This document shows, piece by piece, positions 1-11,800 of a DNA stretch of 64,000 nucleotides. How positions within the stretch are numbered: position 1 is the first letter of the stretch; each line of letters begins with the position of its first letter. Source of the stretch: Polytrichum commune (Eukaryota > Streptophyta > Polytrichopsida > Polytrichales > Polytrichaceae); assembly GCA_950295325.1 (NCBI GenBank), contig OX485805.1, positions 28,693,501-28,757,500 of the forward strand. Reading direction: 5' to 3'. The notes beneath the pieces were generated by a model. The model saw nothing but the letters and a program-made list of their open reading frames with translations. It made no database searches and was not told the DNA's origin. The position numbers were made by a program, and so were the translations under genes.

Positions 1-342
1 CAACATCAAACAAATATTAGAGTTGCTTTTAAAAATATGGGGTTGAAGTGGGGTCAAAATCTTCTAATTTGTCCCTTTTTTGAGTATAACAACACAATCT
101 TAAGAGGACCACTTTGAGTTTAAGACGCCCATATGTTTCATCTTTAAGTAGCTAATACTATTATCAATTTTTTTCCGGATCAAATATGCATATGTCTTAT
201 CTAGGCCCTTCTTGGTCCGCTCACACTTGTCCACTACTCAAATAGAATCGAACTCACAATAATAAAGCACAAAAGTTTCTCAAAGTTTCTTTATCCTAGA
301 AAGAAAAGCAGAAGGTGTTTTGGTTCCTGAAATTGGGCTCAC

Positions 343-1981
343 CTGCCAAGGGGTAGCCACATAGGAAGATTCTGGCGGAATTGGGTATGGCAGTGGCCAT
401 GGCCTGCAACACCTCCCACATGTTGTGCTTGGCCTTCTGCTGCATCACCCCCTCCACCATCTCCATCCCTCCATCTTCTTGCAGAGGTGTAGCCCACAGA
501 TTGAGCTCTTTAAGATGATGATTCACTTCCAGTAGATCAAATATTGTCCCCAACACCCTCCGCCCAACCACCCCGTGACAACAAGATAACACGACTTCCT
601 CCAAGCACTTGTTGCTTTTGAGGGCCTCTAGCAGTGGGATCACGTTATCTGCAACTTGCAATAAGTGTGAGTAGCTCAAATCCAAGCTCAACAAGGAAGT
701 GTTTTGTCGTACAAGGATCTCCAAGAGCTCCACGTCCTCTACCCCTAAGTCTCCCCGCATACCAAGATGTGTAAGAGATGAATTGGGTTGAAGGTCACCG
801 TCGGCCATGTTGTGTGTCAGAGATGCAACCAGTGCCTTCAATCCTGCTGTACCGATGCGACGGTTGTCACTTATGTCCAATTCTCCAAGCGTAGTATTGG
901 AGCGTAGTGCCTCTGCAATGCGCGCCGCACCTTGTGGCCCGATTTTGTTTTGTTGGAGACCTATGCATGTAAGGGAAGTGTTGTGCCGCAACATGGACGC
1001 TACTACCTCTGCCCTCTCATCGTTGATTCCTGTGCTGTCCAGATGCAGAGTTTTTAAACCTTGGTAGGACCCTTCCCCACCTGTCATGAGGGGTTTAAGG
1101 AACAATTTGAGCCCCTCCGTGTCAGAAAAAACCCCCCATCCGGTAATCTGAAAACGGGTAAGGGTCAAATTCCTGCGGAGAGCGGATACTAAGCTTTCGA
1201 TTGCAGCTCGGTCGAGTGGAAGTCTGCTTCCTCCAGAAATAGCCAGGTCAACAGATTGCAAGCTCGGGTTCTCCAGGATCACTAGAATCATGTTCATCAC
1301 AAGTGTTCTGAAATGTGTTACAAGTGTGCTATCTGGTGCTGTGACGTAATCAGTTTGAACATGTACGCTTTCAATCCTTTGGTTGGAGCGTATGGCATTC
1401 GCAAACTCTTCCATGAACATAACTGGAATTTCTTCCTCCACAACGAAATCTCCGATGAAGTTGAGGGAGACTGCGGATTCAGAGGCTTTGGAACGTCGGT
1501 AAATGTGGATGCACAAATTCCGATCTTTGGAAATACTTTTCACAATAGTCTTCCACCATACATCGGGATCAAAAAGGCTAGGAGCATCAACTTTGCCGGA
1601 AGATGTATAATAAACCATGAAAGTCAGTTGCTCATCCGGGCAGATCGCAGAGAGAATCGGCTCCAGACCAAAATCTGGTGCATCATGTGACCTCCATGAT
1701 GTCGAATCCAAAGCATCCACAACCACCGTGCCCTGAACAAGCTGGCCCTCACCATGATGCGGTGCTGATCCGTCCACATGTCCAAGCACACAACTGGTCT
1801 CCCAGGTTGGGGCTTCCATAAAATTGAACGGCAGTGCGACTTCAACCAAACCGTACCTCTCACCAACAGAGAAATGAAAGCAATCCACGACTACATCCTG
1901 ACTCTTGTGTCGGTGGTTTGCAACAACGATAACAATATTAGTGTGTGCTACAAAACTAGTGCACTTCTGAGGAAGCACCAA
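343..1981 (-). CDS. TORNADO1-like LRR-ROCO GTPase, 5' large exon (partial, runs off left edge)
   Basis: The exon encodes 546 residues plus the first base of the next codon. Residues about 180-505 form ribonuclease-inhibitor-type leucine-rich repeats (for example LKTLHLDSTGIND, TLGELDISDN, LLSLDLSYSHL). They are followed by a linker (ELNLWATPLQ) and ARIFLCGYPLAG at 536-547, which lines up with the start of the Roc GTPase domain of Arabidopsis TORNADO1 (RVFLCGQEYAGKT). The reading frame stays open a little further (GEPNF...), but a good donor (G|GTGAGC) lies exactly where the P-loop glycine codon is split. I therefore end the exon at 343; the Lys-Thr of the P-loop should be in the next exon, outside the window. 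TRN1 acts in cell patterning and auxin-related leaf and root development (family knowledge). The ATG at 1981 is the first in frame; an upstream exon is possible. Symbol withheld because the family has several members in early land plants. Confidence 0.85.
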
Positions 1982-3590
1982 AAGTATCCCTTCGCAGGGT
2001 TTTTGCTATGAGTCACACGCATGTTCTCTCCCCTCCGAAGTTTGGAGGAAGAAATTAGAGGGTGCACAGTCCCCATCCACCAGCACAACCGTTCTCTCTA
2101 CACCTACGCTGTACGCAAGTCTTCATATATGGATCGTGGCAAGAGTGAGCTAAAACAATTTCTCGCTCAAGTTCTCCTATTCTAACAATCCCACTGCTGA
2201 CTCCAATTTCCTGTCTCTTTGATATATGTACCACGGAAAAACTCTCTCCGGGAAGAAGTGCGAGCATAGAATAGATTGAAGGGCACACGCTCCCAACTAG
2301 GCACCGCACGAGGCCGCCTAGAAATCCCCATCTAAACTCCACGGATTCAGAAGGTTGTCCGTCGTCAACAGAACCATGGATGCACCGGAGATCCTGAAGC
2401 TCCACAATACTGCATGGATTTTAAACGAACAGAAACGGTGTGCGGTATATCATGTTCAGAACATTGTGGTAGCAAGTGGGTAGCACCAACATCATGCAAC
2501 TTCTAAGTTCATGTCGAGTAATGTGTTGTGGCGTCCGTGCACATGATTTTTTTGCTTGGTATTCTTTTCAACGAAGAGCAGATTCTCGGGAGGATGGATG
2601 CTCCACCATTCATCGTCAGCATTCTTCAGCATCCCTGGAATCATGTTTGCCGCGTTCAAAAATGTCTGTAAGGGGGCAAATGCACAGAAGCCTGGCTGTA
2701 TTTATTTCCGGGTTATTCCCTGGGGGAGAATTCCAAGATCCTAAATGTGCTCAAAGTGGGCCCTGTCAACAAAAGAATCGCCTTCAACACGCGGCAGTTG
2801 CCTCCTTTGCACCAGTTAAGTTACATCCGTGGGCGTGGAGAGTTGAGGCATCCGGGTTTGTAGGAAATGACAAAGTCTTCAACCACAACTTGTAGCGCAT
2901 GGCAAAGGGGGACGTTAAACCTTCCCATACAAGCTTTGAGGGTGAGGTAGATAGGGGCCGGGGCTCCCTACATATGTAAACAAAAGAAGTTGTTTGATAG
3001 AAAACTTAGCAATCCATCCACGTTTCTTTGATTGAGGGTGTTGAGGATCTCTCATAAGGTTTTTTGGTCCAAATGCACTCATAGTGAACATGCTCAATAT
3101 AGGAATCGATTTAAGGTCTTCCCACTTGTACCCCATGAGCTCTGTCAACAACAATTCATTCAACAGCAGAGCCATCTGTACAAGTTTGCCAGCTATGAAG
3201 TCTTCAATTCTATTGAAAGGAAGATATATTGTCATGATAGTTAACATCTTTCCAAACCCCTTCCTTGTCTTTGGCGCCCATTGAATATCTTGAAAAAATA
3301 TTGGCCCTGGCTTGGGTTGTTGTGCAATGATGGAAGGTTTCGGCTTCCTTAGCATATTGGCCCCTGCATACAGTAAAAGAAATTCATAAGGCAATACCCA
3401 CCATCCAGCGAATATGCAAATGAAGATATATCTTGCGTAGGTAAAAAAAAGTCCCGAAGAAAGTTGAAGTCACAGGCGCAATACCCATCTCACCGAAGTT
3501 TTGAATTCCATCGCAAAGACCTCGAGCAATATCCATCACATACCGATGTTTCAAAAGGCAATGTATCTATAGGCTTCTAGCGTTGAATGG
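1982..3590. other. Upstream region of the LRR-ROCO gene, no supported gene
   Basis: This is presumably promoter and 5' leader of the minus-strand gene to the left. A 159-codon minus-strand reading frame sits at 2915-3394, but I find no recognisable domain or splice partners for it and do not call it a gene. Confidence 0.4.
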
Positions 3591-3593
3591 TAT

Positions 3594-3925
3594 CTCTGTT
3601 TGGTTGGAATTGAATAAGTTATGATTGTATTTCTATTTGGTTTTCGATGGGTATTGCAAATTTGACTTGTTTTTTCAAAGTAAATGCAATACACATCATA
3701 CACTAAAAAAATGCCTCACAAATTTTGATTGGGGGAGTATCCATCATGGACTAGAAATAAGTTCAAATTGTATCTCTGTTTGGTTTGCGATGGATATTGC
3801 ATATGTGACTTGTTTTCTCAAAGAAGATGAAATATCTATTATGCACCATAAAAATGCATTACAAACTTTGATTGGGGCAATATCCATCACGATCCGGAAA
3901 TAAGTTGGAATTGTATCTTTGTTTA
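3594..3925. repeat. 143-bp tandem repeat, two full copies plus partial ends
   Basis: The motif ATTGTATYTCTRTTTGG starts at 3624, 3767 and (diverged) 3910, giving an exact 143-bp period. Within the unit, GCGATGG/TATTGCA and TTTGATTGGGG recur in register. Copies differ at many positions, so the duplication is not recent. The open frames inside it are by-products of the repeat. Confidence 0.8.
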
Positions 3926-6900
3926 TTTCATGAAATATTTTGTCACTTCTAAAAGAAAATATTTTTAATGAAAATAATACATAGCACAAACTACATTTTA
4001 ATAACATTGTCCTTTAATTAACTTGGAAGTCAAAAACATTACATAGGCTACTGCACTCCGCCACTCTAGAGATTTAGATGGTTTGAAGCCATCATGATAT
4101 AGTTTTAGTCTTATTATCCTTTATGGCTTCCAAAACCTTAAAATCAATTTCAATGTATTGCATGACAAAGTCCTCGTTAGCATTGAGGTTATAATTTTGG
4201 TGACTACGATTTGAAAAGGATCTTTGTCATTCTGAAATGAGACTTAAATTATTGTGTACAATTTAATATAGTTTAGGTGATGTCTTCTACTTTCAAAAGT
4301 TTTTAAACACATTCAAACTAATCAAGTATGAATAAATGTAATCAAGCATATTTAGCCTAATTAAATATGCTTCCAACATAAAACTTGACCCCCCCCAATA
4401 GGATTGTGGCTTATTCATCTCCAATGACTTGGACTAGACTAATCATGGTCTTTAGAGCTAATTCTACTACCAACTCAACACAAAAAAGCAATTTACCAAA
4501 CTACATACTATCTTAGGACTTCTATGTTGGATGAATGAGAGGTAAGCTCCTATGCCATAATTCCCTCTCTCCCCGGTTGTTCACATGTGAGGTTACTTTG
4601 GTACTACACTAAATATTGTATTTAGTGTCATGTGGTATTTTGTATCACTATGGTATTTCTTCTAATGACACTTGCTTAGACAGGTACATGTTCATTTTGC
4701 GATATCCCCCCAGGCTATGGACTCGGCACTCACAATTTCCCGGTCACTAATTCTGTGAATAGAATCAAAACCTTACTTTCTCTCAGCCGATTGCCATAGA
4801 ATTTCAGTGTTCAAACACAACTTCAAACTCGTAAATTATCTTACCCGATTGCCTAAGTGTGCGTTAATTCCATTTCAAAGTAAACGCTATCAAACAAAAA
4901 TTATAGCCTTTTTAGTTATCTCAGGGATTGCAAACAACGTCCACAAACAATTCAACCTCTTAAAACCAAGGTGCTCAATTACAATCAAAACCCTCCAATC
5001 TCTACAGGAATTACTCATGTAATAAAGTAATAATTTCTACACTAAGCAACACAAGCTCTTTGCTTAGCTAATGTCAATTGCGCTAGACTATGGTCCTTTA
5101 AGGCAATCTGTAATCCATTTCTCCAAACAACAGTTCCTTCTCATTCAGACAATTGCCTCTATTTCCAAATTATCAACCATCCTTACTCATTCAACATTCA
5201 TGAATCAATTATGATGAAATCATGTACCCTGAAATAAACATCTAAAAATATTCCTGCTTAATTCCATGCGTGCATGAGATGAGACATACATATGTAAATT
5301 CATTCATACACACAATCTATTAATTGGGATTACATTCCTTTCACTGCCAACTTATAACTCAAGATTAAATCAGATTATAGCATGTAATTGTAGCAATTCG
5401 GCTACAACAAATTCAGACTTTAATAATTTATGAAAGTATTATATTCAAATGTCGGCCAACAGGTAAAATTCCTCTGCACGGACTATGGCATAACCAATTA
5501 CATACCATGATCTAGTTACACACCTTGGATTGGGCAATACAATTCAAATATTAATCAAACAAGCTCCGAGGAATCACTACTCGAAAATTTGTAACACTCT
5601 TATAGATTTTTTATAATACTTATCAAAAATTGCATCTATCTTCTCTCTGTCCCTCTCTTCCTTCCTGTCCAAAGTTGTACTTAAAATAATAATAAGCCCC
5701 CTTTTCTTTTCCAGACAATGGCCTTTATCTCTTCCTGGAACCTCCTAGAATTAGGCCATAGCCTCTTGCAGTTGCTTACTAAAATCCCAATCCATAGCCC
5801 CTTTCATACCTATCCATTTACACTTTTGAAGTTCAAAAAGGGCACTATTTACATTTAAACATTGTTCTGACTAGACAGATTTAAAAACTGACACCACAAG
5901 GACACATTACAATGGAGCATAGCATGGTTCCAACTCTGCAGCATTCAAATATGTAGTGGATATTGTAAATTCTTAAGTCATTAATTATTTGATAGATTTT
6001 ATACAGTTGTTGTATTATTTATTTATTTTAAAATAATAGTAGATAAATATATTGAACAATAATTTAAATAATATCATACAAATATATTATTTAGATTTAG
6101 ATTATTTTTTAAAAATTAAATTATTAATATATACAATAATAATATAATACTTAATTTTGGAAATATCAAAATTTATGAATATTTGATCAAATTATATAAA
6201 TAGTAAGGTTAATATTAATAATATAGTGAATATTTTCATGACATTGGTTCACGAAATTATATAAAGCTATGCAATTAGATCACGATGACTTGTTTAATGA
6301 TAGTTGGAAATTTATAGAAATTCATAAATATCTTCAGACCTCAAGTAATGCACAACATATTCAATTGATGAGCTCTTCAACAATTTGTGACCGGTGATAC
6401 AAGTCTTATATTATAGTTATACATTCTTAAGATGTTGCTTGAGCCATTTGGAAGTTAATACATACAATGTTATCATGTGTTTGCAATGATCTCATTCACG
6501 AGATGGACATAATTTGTTGTTGGTAAAAAAAAGACGTGGAGCCCGCAATGCCAAAGAGTACGAGCTTGTATTTACAAAGATATTGGAGACACCATGACTT
6601 AATAATGATTTGTTACCATTTTTAGTAGCTCAATCTAAGTTTTCTTTTGCTTATTGCTGCATAGGTAGGTATATGAATATGAAATTGTGTAGTCATTAAA
6701 GTAGATGTAGCAATTGGGAGCATGCATGGACATGGAAAACAAAAGTAACTCAATATTTCATCTATAAGTTTTAAGATATGAAACAAATATTCTTTCAAGG
6801 AGATTATTATTCCACTATTACTAGTTCATTTTTTGTGCACATACCCTTGGAACATGAACTAACATGCATGAGTATAGTTAACAATAATGTACAAAGGTGG

Positions 6901-8770
6901 CCCAGTGATGACATTAGAGTGGTTGTTTATTTCCGGACAAATTATCACCTCATATGTAGTTTATGAGTTGGAAAATGTGGGCCTATGAGAGCACTTGTTC
7001 TTGGATGCTAAACTAGGTTGCATACCTCTGTACCCTGAGAAATATGATGTAATGTTGGTAAGAGCCATAAATTGGACAAGATAAAAATTAACATTTATAG
7101 TTGCAATTGTTTGAAATGTAACAATCCGAAGGTATATTTTCGTTGTTGAAAGGGAGACTTCAACGATGAAAGATATAACTACAAATGCTAATTTAAAGGA
7201 ACAAAATTATTTTGTTTGAGATCTTGAGTTGGTATGGTTACAGATGGTTGGTCGATCAATTGAAGATTGTATCCAAAGTTCAAGGGATTAGGTAGCAAGT
7301 GCACAAAGTTGTAGCATTATTTGGTGAAACATTTATTCACATCAAGGTAAACCTTCTGAGTGGATAAATCAAGAGGTAGAAGATATTTCATGCACTTTGA
7401 ATTTATAAACTATATTAAATTTGCATATTGAATTCATTGTCATTTTTATTTCAACTTCATTGTAATGCTAGAAATAACTTAAAGATACTTGTTGAGTGAA
7501 GATCCAAGGATATATAATGTTAACGTGTGGAGGTGGTAAAGGACATGTAAGCTTGATTTTGACTTTCATGCATCCATTAAAGCTACGAGGTTGTAACACG
7601 TTGTTGGAATTTGTGTGACCATGATGTTTGTGGAATTTTGGGATTTTTAATTCAAAGCGCAAAGTTGGACAAGTTTCTAGTTGTGCAATCAACTTCCATG
7701 AAATCTATAATCGGTATGGAATAAAAATTAATAAAACTAGACTTTACTTTAAGAACAAGATTACACAAGATTTTATACAAATGTAGAAAACATTATTTTG
7801 CCTCCTGAGACTATTACGAGTAGCACCCTTTAGAAATCTTTAGAGAGCTTGTAGATTATGCATGGGGAAAAAAAACTATGTTTTCCATAACTCAAAGTTA
7901 ACTTGATGTTAGTGTAGATTACACAAGTTTTTTTTTTAAAGTTTTTCCCACAATTCAATGTTTACCTGATTGTAGTAAACATTAAATTGTTTACTGGCAG
8001 TGGAGTGGGAGATTGTAGAGATTTTGCTCTTGATATGCACATGAACCCTTCTAGATGTATAAATAATATATAGTCTACCATATACATCAATTTCTGTGAC
8101 TATAGTGACACGGTAAAATGTTTGAGTTTACAACGTGTCCCATGAGGAAATTTTCACAGGCCCCTTGTGAGAGCCCACCTAACAAACAGTGGGTGCTGAG
8201 TAATCTTATGGAAGTGCCCACAATGAGTAAATGTTAGGGCCACACACATTAGCACAATCTCACTAGTGACTTAAGTCTAGGTTCATGGATGCTTTCTTAG
8301 TATTAAAATTCCTGCTAAAGCCATAAGTGCCGAAAACTCTTCTCACCGGCTTGAATTAGACTTGTGTACTCTAATGGAATGCATGGGCAAAATCATCTGC
8401 TAACAGATCTCTTATATTTTACTCAAGAACCCATCGTCACAGTTTGCTTTGTTAATGGCAAGTTCGTGGTAACATTAAGTGCAACTGAATGGCAGCTGTA
8501 CACTGCAGATCACAACACTACAGGGAAGTGCAAGATCAGCACACTGAAACAAAAGTATCGACAAACTGCTCTCCGCACATGACTTGGGAATTTAGCTGGG
8601 ATGGCCCAAATTTCATCCTAAGTCCCACACAGTCTGACATCGGGGCAACATTGGAGGAGCTGACTGACTCATGATTCATGAAGAGAAGGCGCTGCACCCG
8701 GGTTTCATCAGCATGGGACACCTGTGATGGTACTGATGAGGTAACAAGTTCAAATTCAATTGCAACCTCG
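3926..8770. other. AT-rich intergenic DNA
   Basis: No reading frame here looks like a conserved protein. The stretch 5985-6245 is extremely AT-rich (long runs of AATAAT and ATTATTT). I see no RNA gene or clear terminal repeats. Confidence 0.6.
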
Positions 8771-8818
8771 AAGGAAGAAAGAAAGAAAGAAAAGGAAGGA
8801 AGGAAGGAAGGAAGGAGG
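8771..8818. repeat. Purine microsatellite (GAAA/GGAA)n
   Basis: AAGG/GAAA units run without interruption; on the minus strand this is a pyrimidine tract about 70-115 bp beyond the stop codon of the bHLH gene, so it may lie in its 3' UTR. Confidence 0.85.
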
Positions 8819-8885
8819 GTACGTGACATGCAGATCCTTTGATTTGCAATCAGATAGTAGAAGGAAGGACGACTAGCTTTATTAA

Positions 8886-11800
8886 TTAGAATTGCAAGGA
8901 GTGCACGGAGCTGAAGGTCTGGTGCAAGGCCGTTGCCATTTCCTCCACGCTCAGTCGGCACTTGGCTCCGATCTGCAACAGTTACCCACAAGGAACACAT
9001 TGAGTGAGGTAGATGGGTCCTAAAAATGGTTACTTTTTCCGACTATCCTACTTCTCCTAGGATATGAAACACACAACTAGTACATGATTAATTAGCAAAT
9101 CCAAATCTAGGCAGCAGCCACTTTCCTCATGATTTTCAGAGCTCACATGGATATTAGGTATCCTAATCACGAGCAAAGTGAAGTTCCTTGTGCTTATTAA
9201 CTGGTCATATATGTCCCTCCAAATTATGTTGACTATTGCGCCAGGAATAGTTATCATATCTTGAGCACGCGTGTCTGTTTGGTATCCATTCTTGGAGCCA
9301 CACCTAACCACACATCACTCAAAAAAAGGTATCTGAAAAAGACAAGTAGTTGAATTCAATGTCCGAGGAGGACTTCGGGCATAAGCGGTCGAGGTCCTAG
9401 CGTTTCCAAGTCCAACCCGTTACATGTTGACATCTTTCGGCTTTTCTTTATCAATATGAGGTATATTCCATAGATTCCCTTAGAAATGATGGGTAATTTC
9501 CCTGAAGTCTTGAACGCCAACCGGTGATTTCTCAAACTCAACCGGTTCACCTGTAACCAGCGGCCGGTTGTCCACGTTCATTGATCGAGTCAGGCACGTC
9601 TGCTACAGATGCAGGAAGGTGTTAGATATAGTTACCGAGACATGGAAGGAGTAGAGGACGGTGTGATGGATAGTGGTGATGTTGGTGTGGAGGATGGAGA
9701 GGCCCAGCAGGCTCTCCAGCGCCACCACCGTGCGCAGCAGCTGCCCCCCTCGCCTGGGCGACAGGATCTTCACCACCGCCGCCTCCCACCCCACGCGACG
9801 CACCTCCACGCTCGCCATCTCTGACCGCGCCTCGCCCACCATCCCAATCCCTCCCATTTCATCCGACACCACCATCACATTGCCACCCGCTGCTGCTGTT
9901 GCCGCTTCCAGCGGATGCTTCACAGGCAGTAACATTGCTGCTGGTATTACTGCAGCAGCAGGCGGGTTGCTATTATACAAACCGAAGGCGCCAGAGAATT
10001 GTCCACCCAGCTGCTGCTGCTGCCGCCTTGTAAAGCCGTCGGGGACTGGTCCTAGTGGGAAGCTGGAGCTAGACTGGTGTTCCATGGACCCCTGCTCAAA
10101 TGCACGTCAAGAGCCAAAAACCATATTTCAACCATCAACTCCTCATTCCATCATTCCAATTTCTAAGCAAAGGCATTTCCATTACCATGAGAAAGCCCGT
10201 TTAATAATGACCGGGTTCAGAGCAATGTTGGACCGGTATATAGGTCAATGCATGTATCAATAATCAACATCTCCAATGGTATCAAAGAACCTTCGTGTAT
10301 CAAAATTTTAGGTCAGAGAATCTTTGTGTACCTGAGTTCTTATTTGGGTTAATACCATTCTAAATCATACTGATACTAGGACCATTTTACCTAGGTATGA
10401 AGGGGTTTTACATGGACTATAAACCCCAGGGGTATCAAAAAACAAATATCCTCAAGTACCCATACATTAAATTTGAAAAATTTAATGTGTTATCCTAATA
10501 TTGATATCCGATTGGTATCAAAGAAAGATGATACCAGTCCAACATTGGTTAGGAGGCGGGCTGCCATCCTCACAGGTTGTCGACGGTACTCCTTACCTTT
10601 TAGTAGCTGGGCTTTATGTTCGACGACTAGTGGTCGCATAACAAACTAGAAGATATGACTATGATGTTGCGACCGAGCGTAAATTAATAATATGGTGTTG
10701 GTTCATGTATTATCGAGTTGGTTTGATTGCATCATATGTAATCTTGTAATGCGGGGCATGACAAGAATTAGAGGGATCTCAAAATATTTGAATACTGATT
10801 CCTTTCAGAAGTGGATGTGGACAAACCTGGCCCGCACTAATCTTCCTCAAGGGCAAAACCATAGAATCCCATGTCATGGTTGGTTGAGAAATACAGGCTG
10901 ATACCTTCACTATGATTGGGTGGAGCATAGTGGTCAGATGGTCTGCAAAGTGCTAGCATGCAAAACTACCGATGGGTTGAGTTCCCAAACATGCAAGCTC
11001 CACATACTTCAAGGTGAAAGTAGACTCACAGTAATGTCTCATGACAAGGTTACCAAATGCAATTAGAACAAAATTCCAATACATAACCTAGCCTGCACTG
11101 AATTTCATCATGTATGGGATGTCACGATTCACACCATTAGAGAGCCTTGCAATATAAACGTGCAGGTCTCCTCACCTGGCTGGCCGAGTTGAAAGAGAGA
11201 TGGGAGTGGGCTGGGATACGCTGGGGGCTGAGCTGATGATCGGAGAGTATTGAATTGACAGGTCGACTAGCAGGGGCAATGGCGGTTGTGAGTTCACTGT
11301 AAGCACGCCGCCGCTTCTGATTTTGCAAGCAATGCAGGAGATGCTCCAGCTCCTTCACAAACTCAATAGCTCCCCCTACAATAGATGCCTGATCACCCTG
11401 CACCAACCCATGGGACAATATGCCTGCATGCTTAGGAAACCGCTCATGCACGTCGAGAATCATGGGTGTACCACTATATTTCTTCAATAATTTCCCGGTC
11501 CAAACTTCATTATTTTAGCACCAGTGCCCCCCCCCCCCCCCTCCCATGCTGAAAAAGTTTCAGTAAAAGGAAAATTAGAAGAAAAAAACAAAAATAACCA
11601 GGGTTTGACGTCAGGACAAAAGCGAAGTATTCTCCCAGCCATTGTGCCACAGGCCTCAAGTGCAAAGGTGGTGGCAAGGAGAGGTCCTCTCGAAGAGGCT
11701 TGCTCTAGTATACGTGTTCACACAACTAACTGCCTCCCTTTCTCCAGCATCTAAATGTTGCCGCCTGTGTTGCCGGGGCATCTAAGGTACGTGGGTGTTA

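Noticed and set aside
2915-3394. 159-codon minus-strand reading frame
   Set aside because: No recognisable domain, no clear splice partners, and close to tandem-repeat DNA; kept only as a note.
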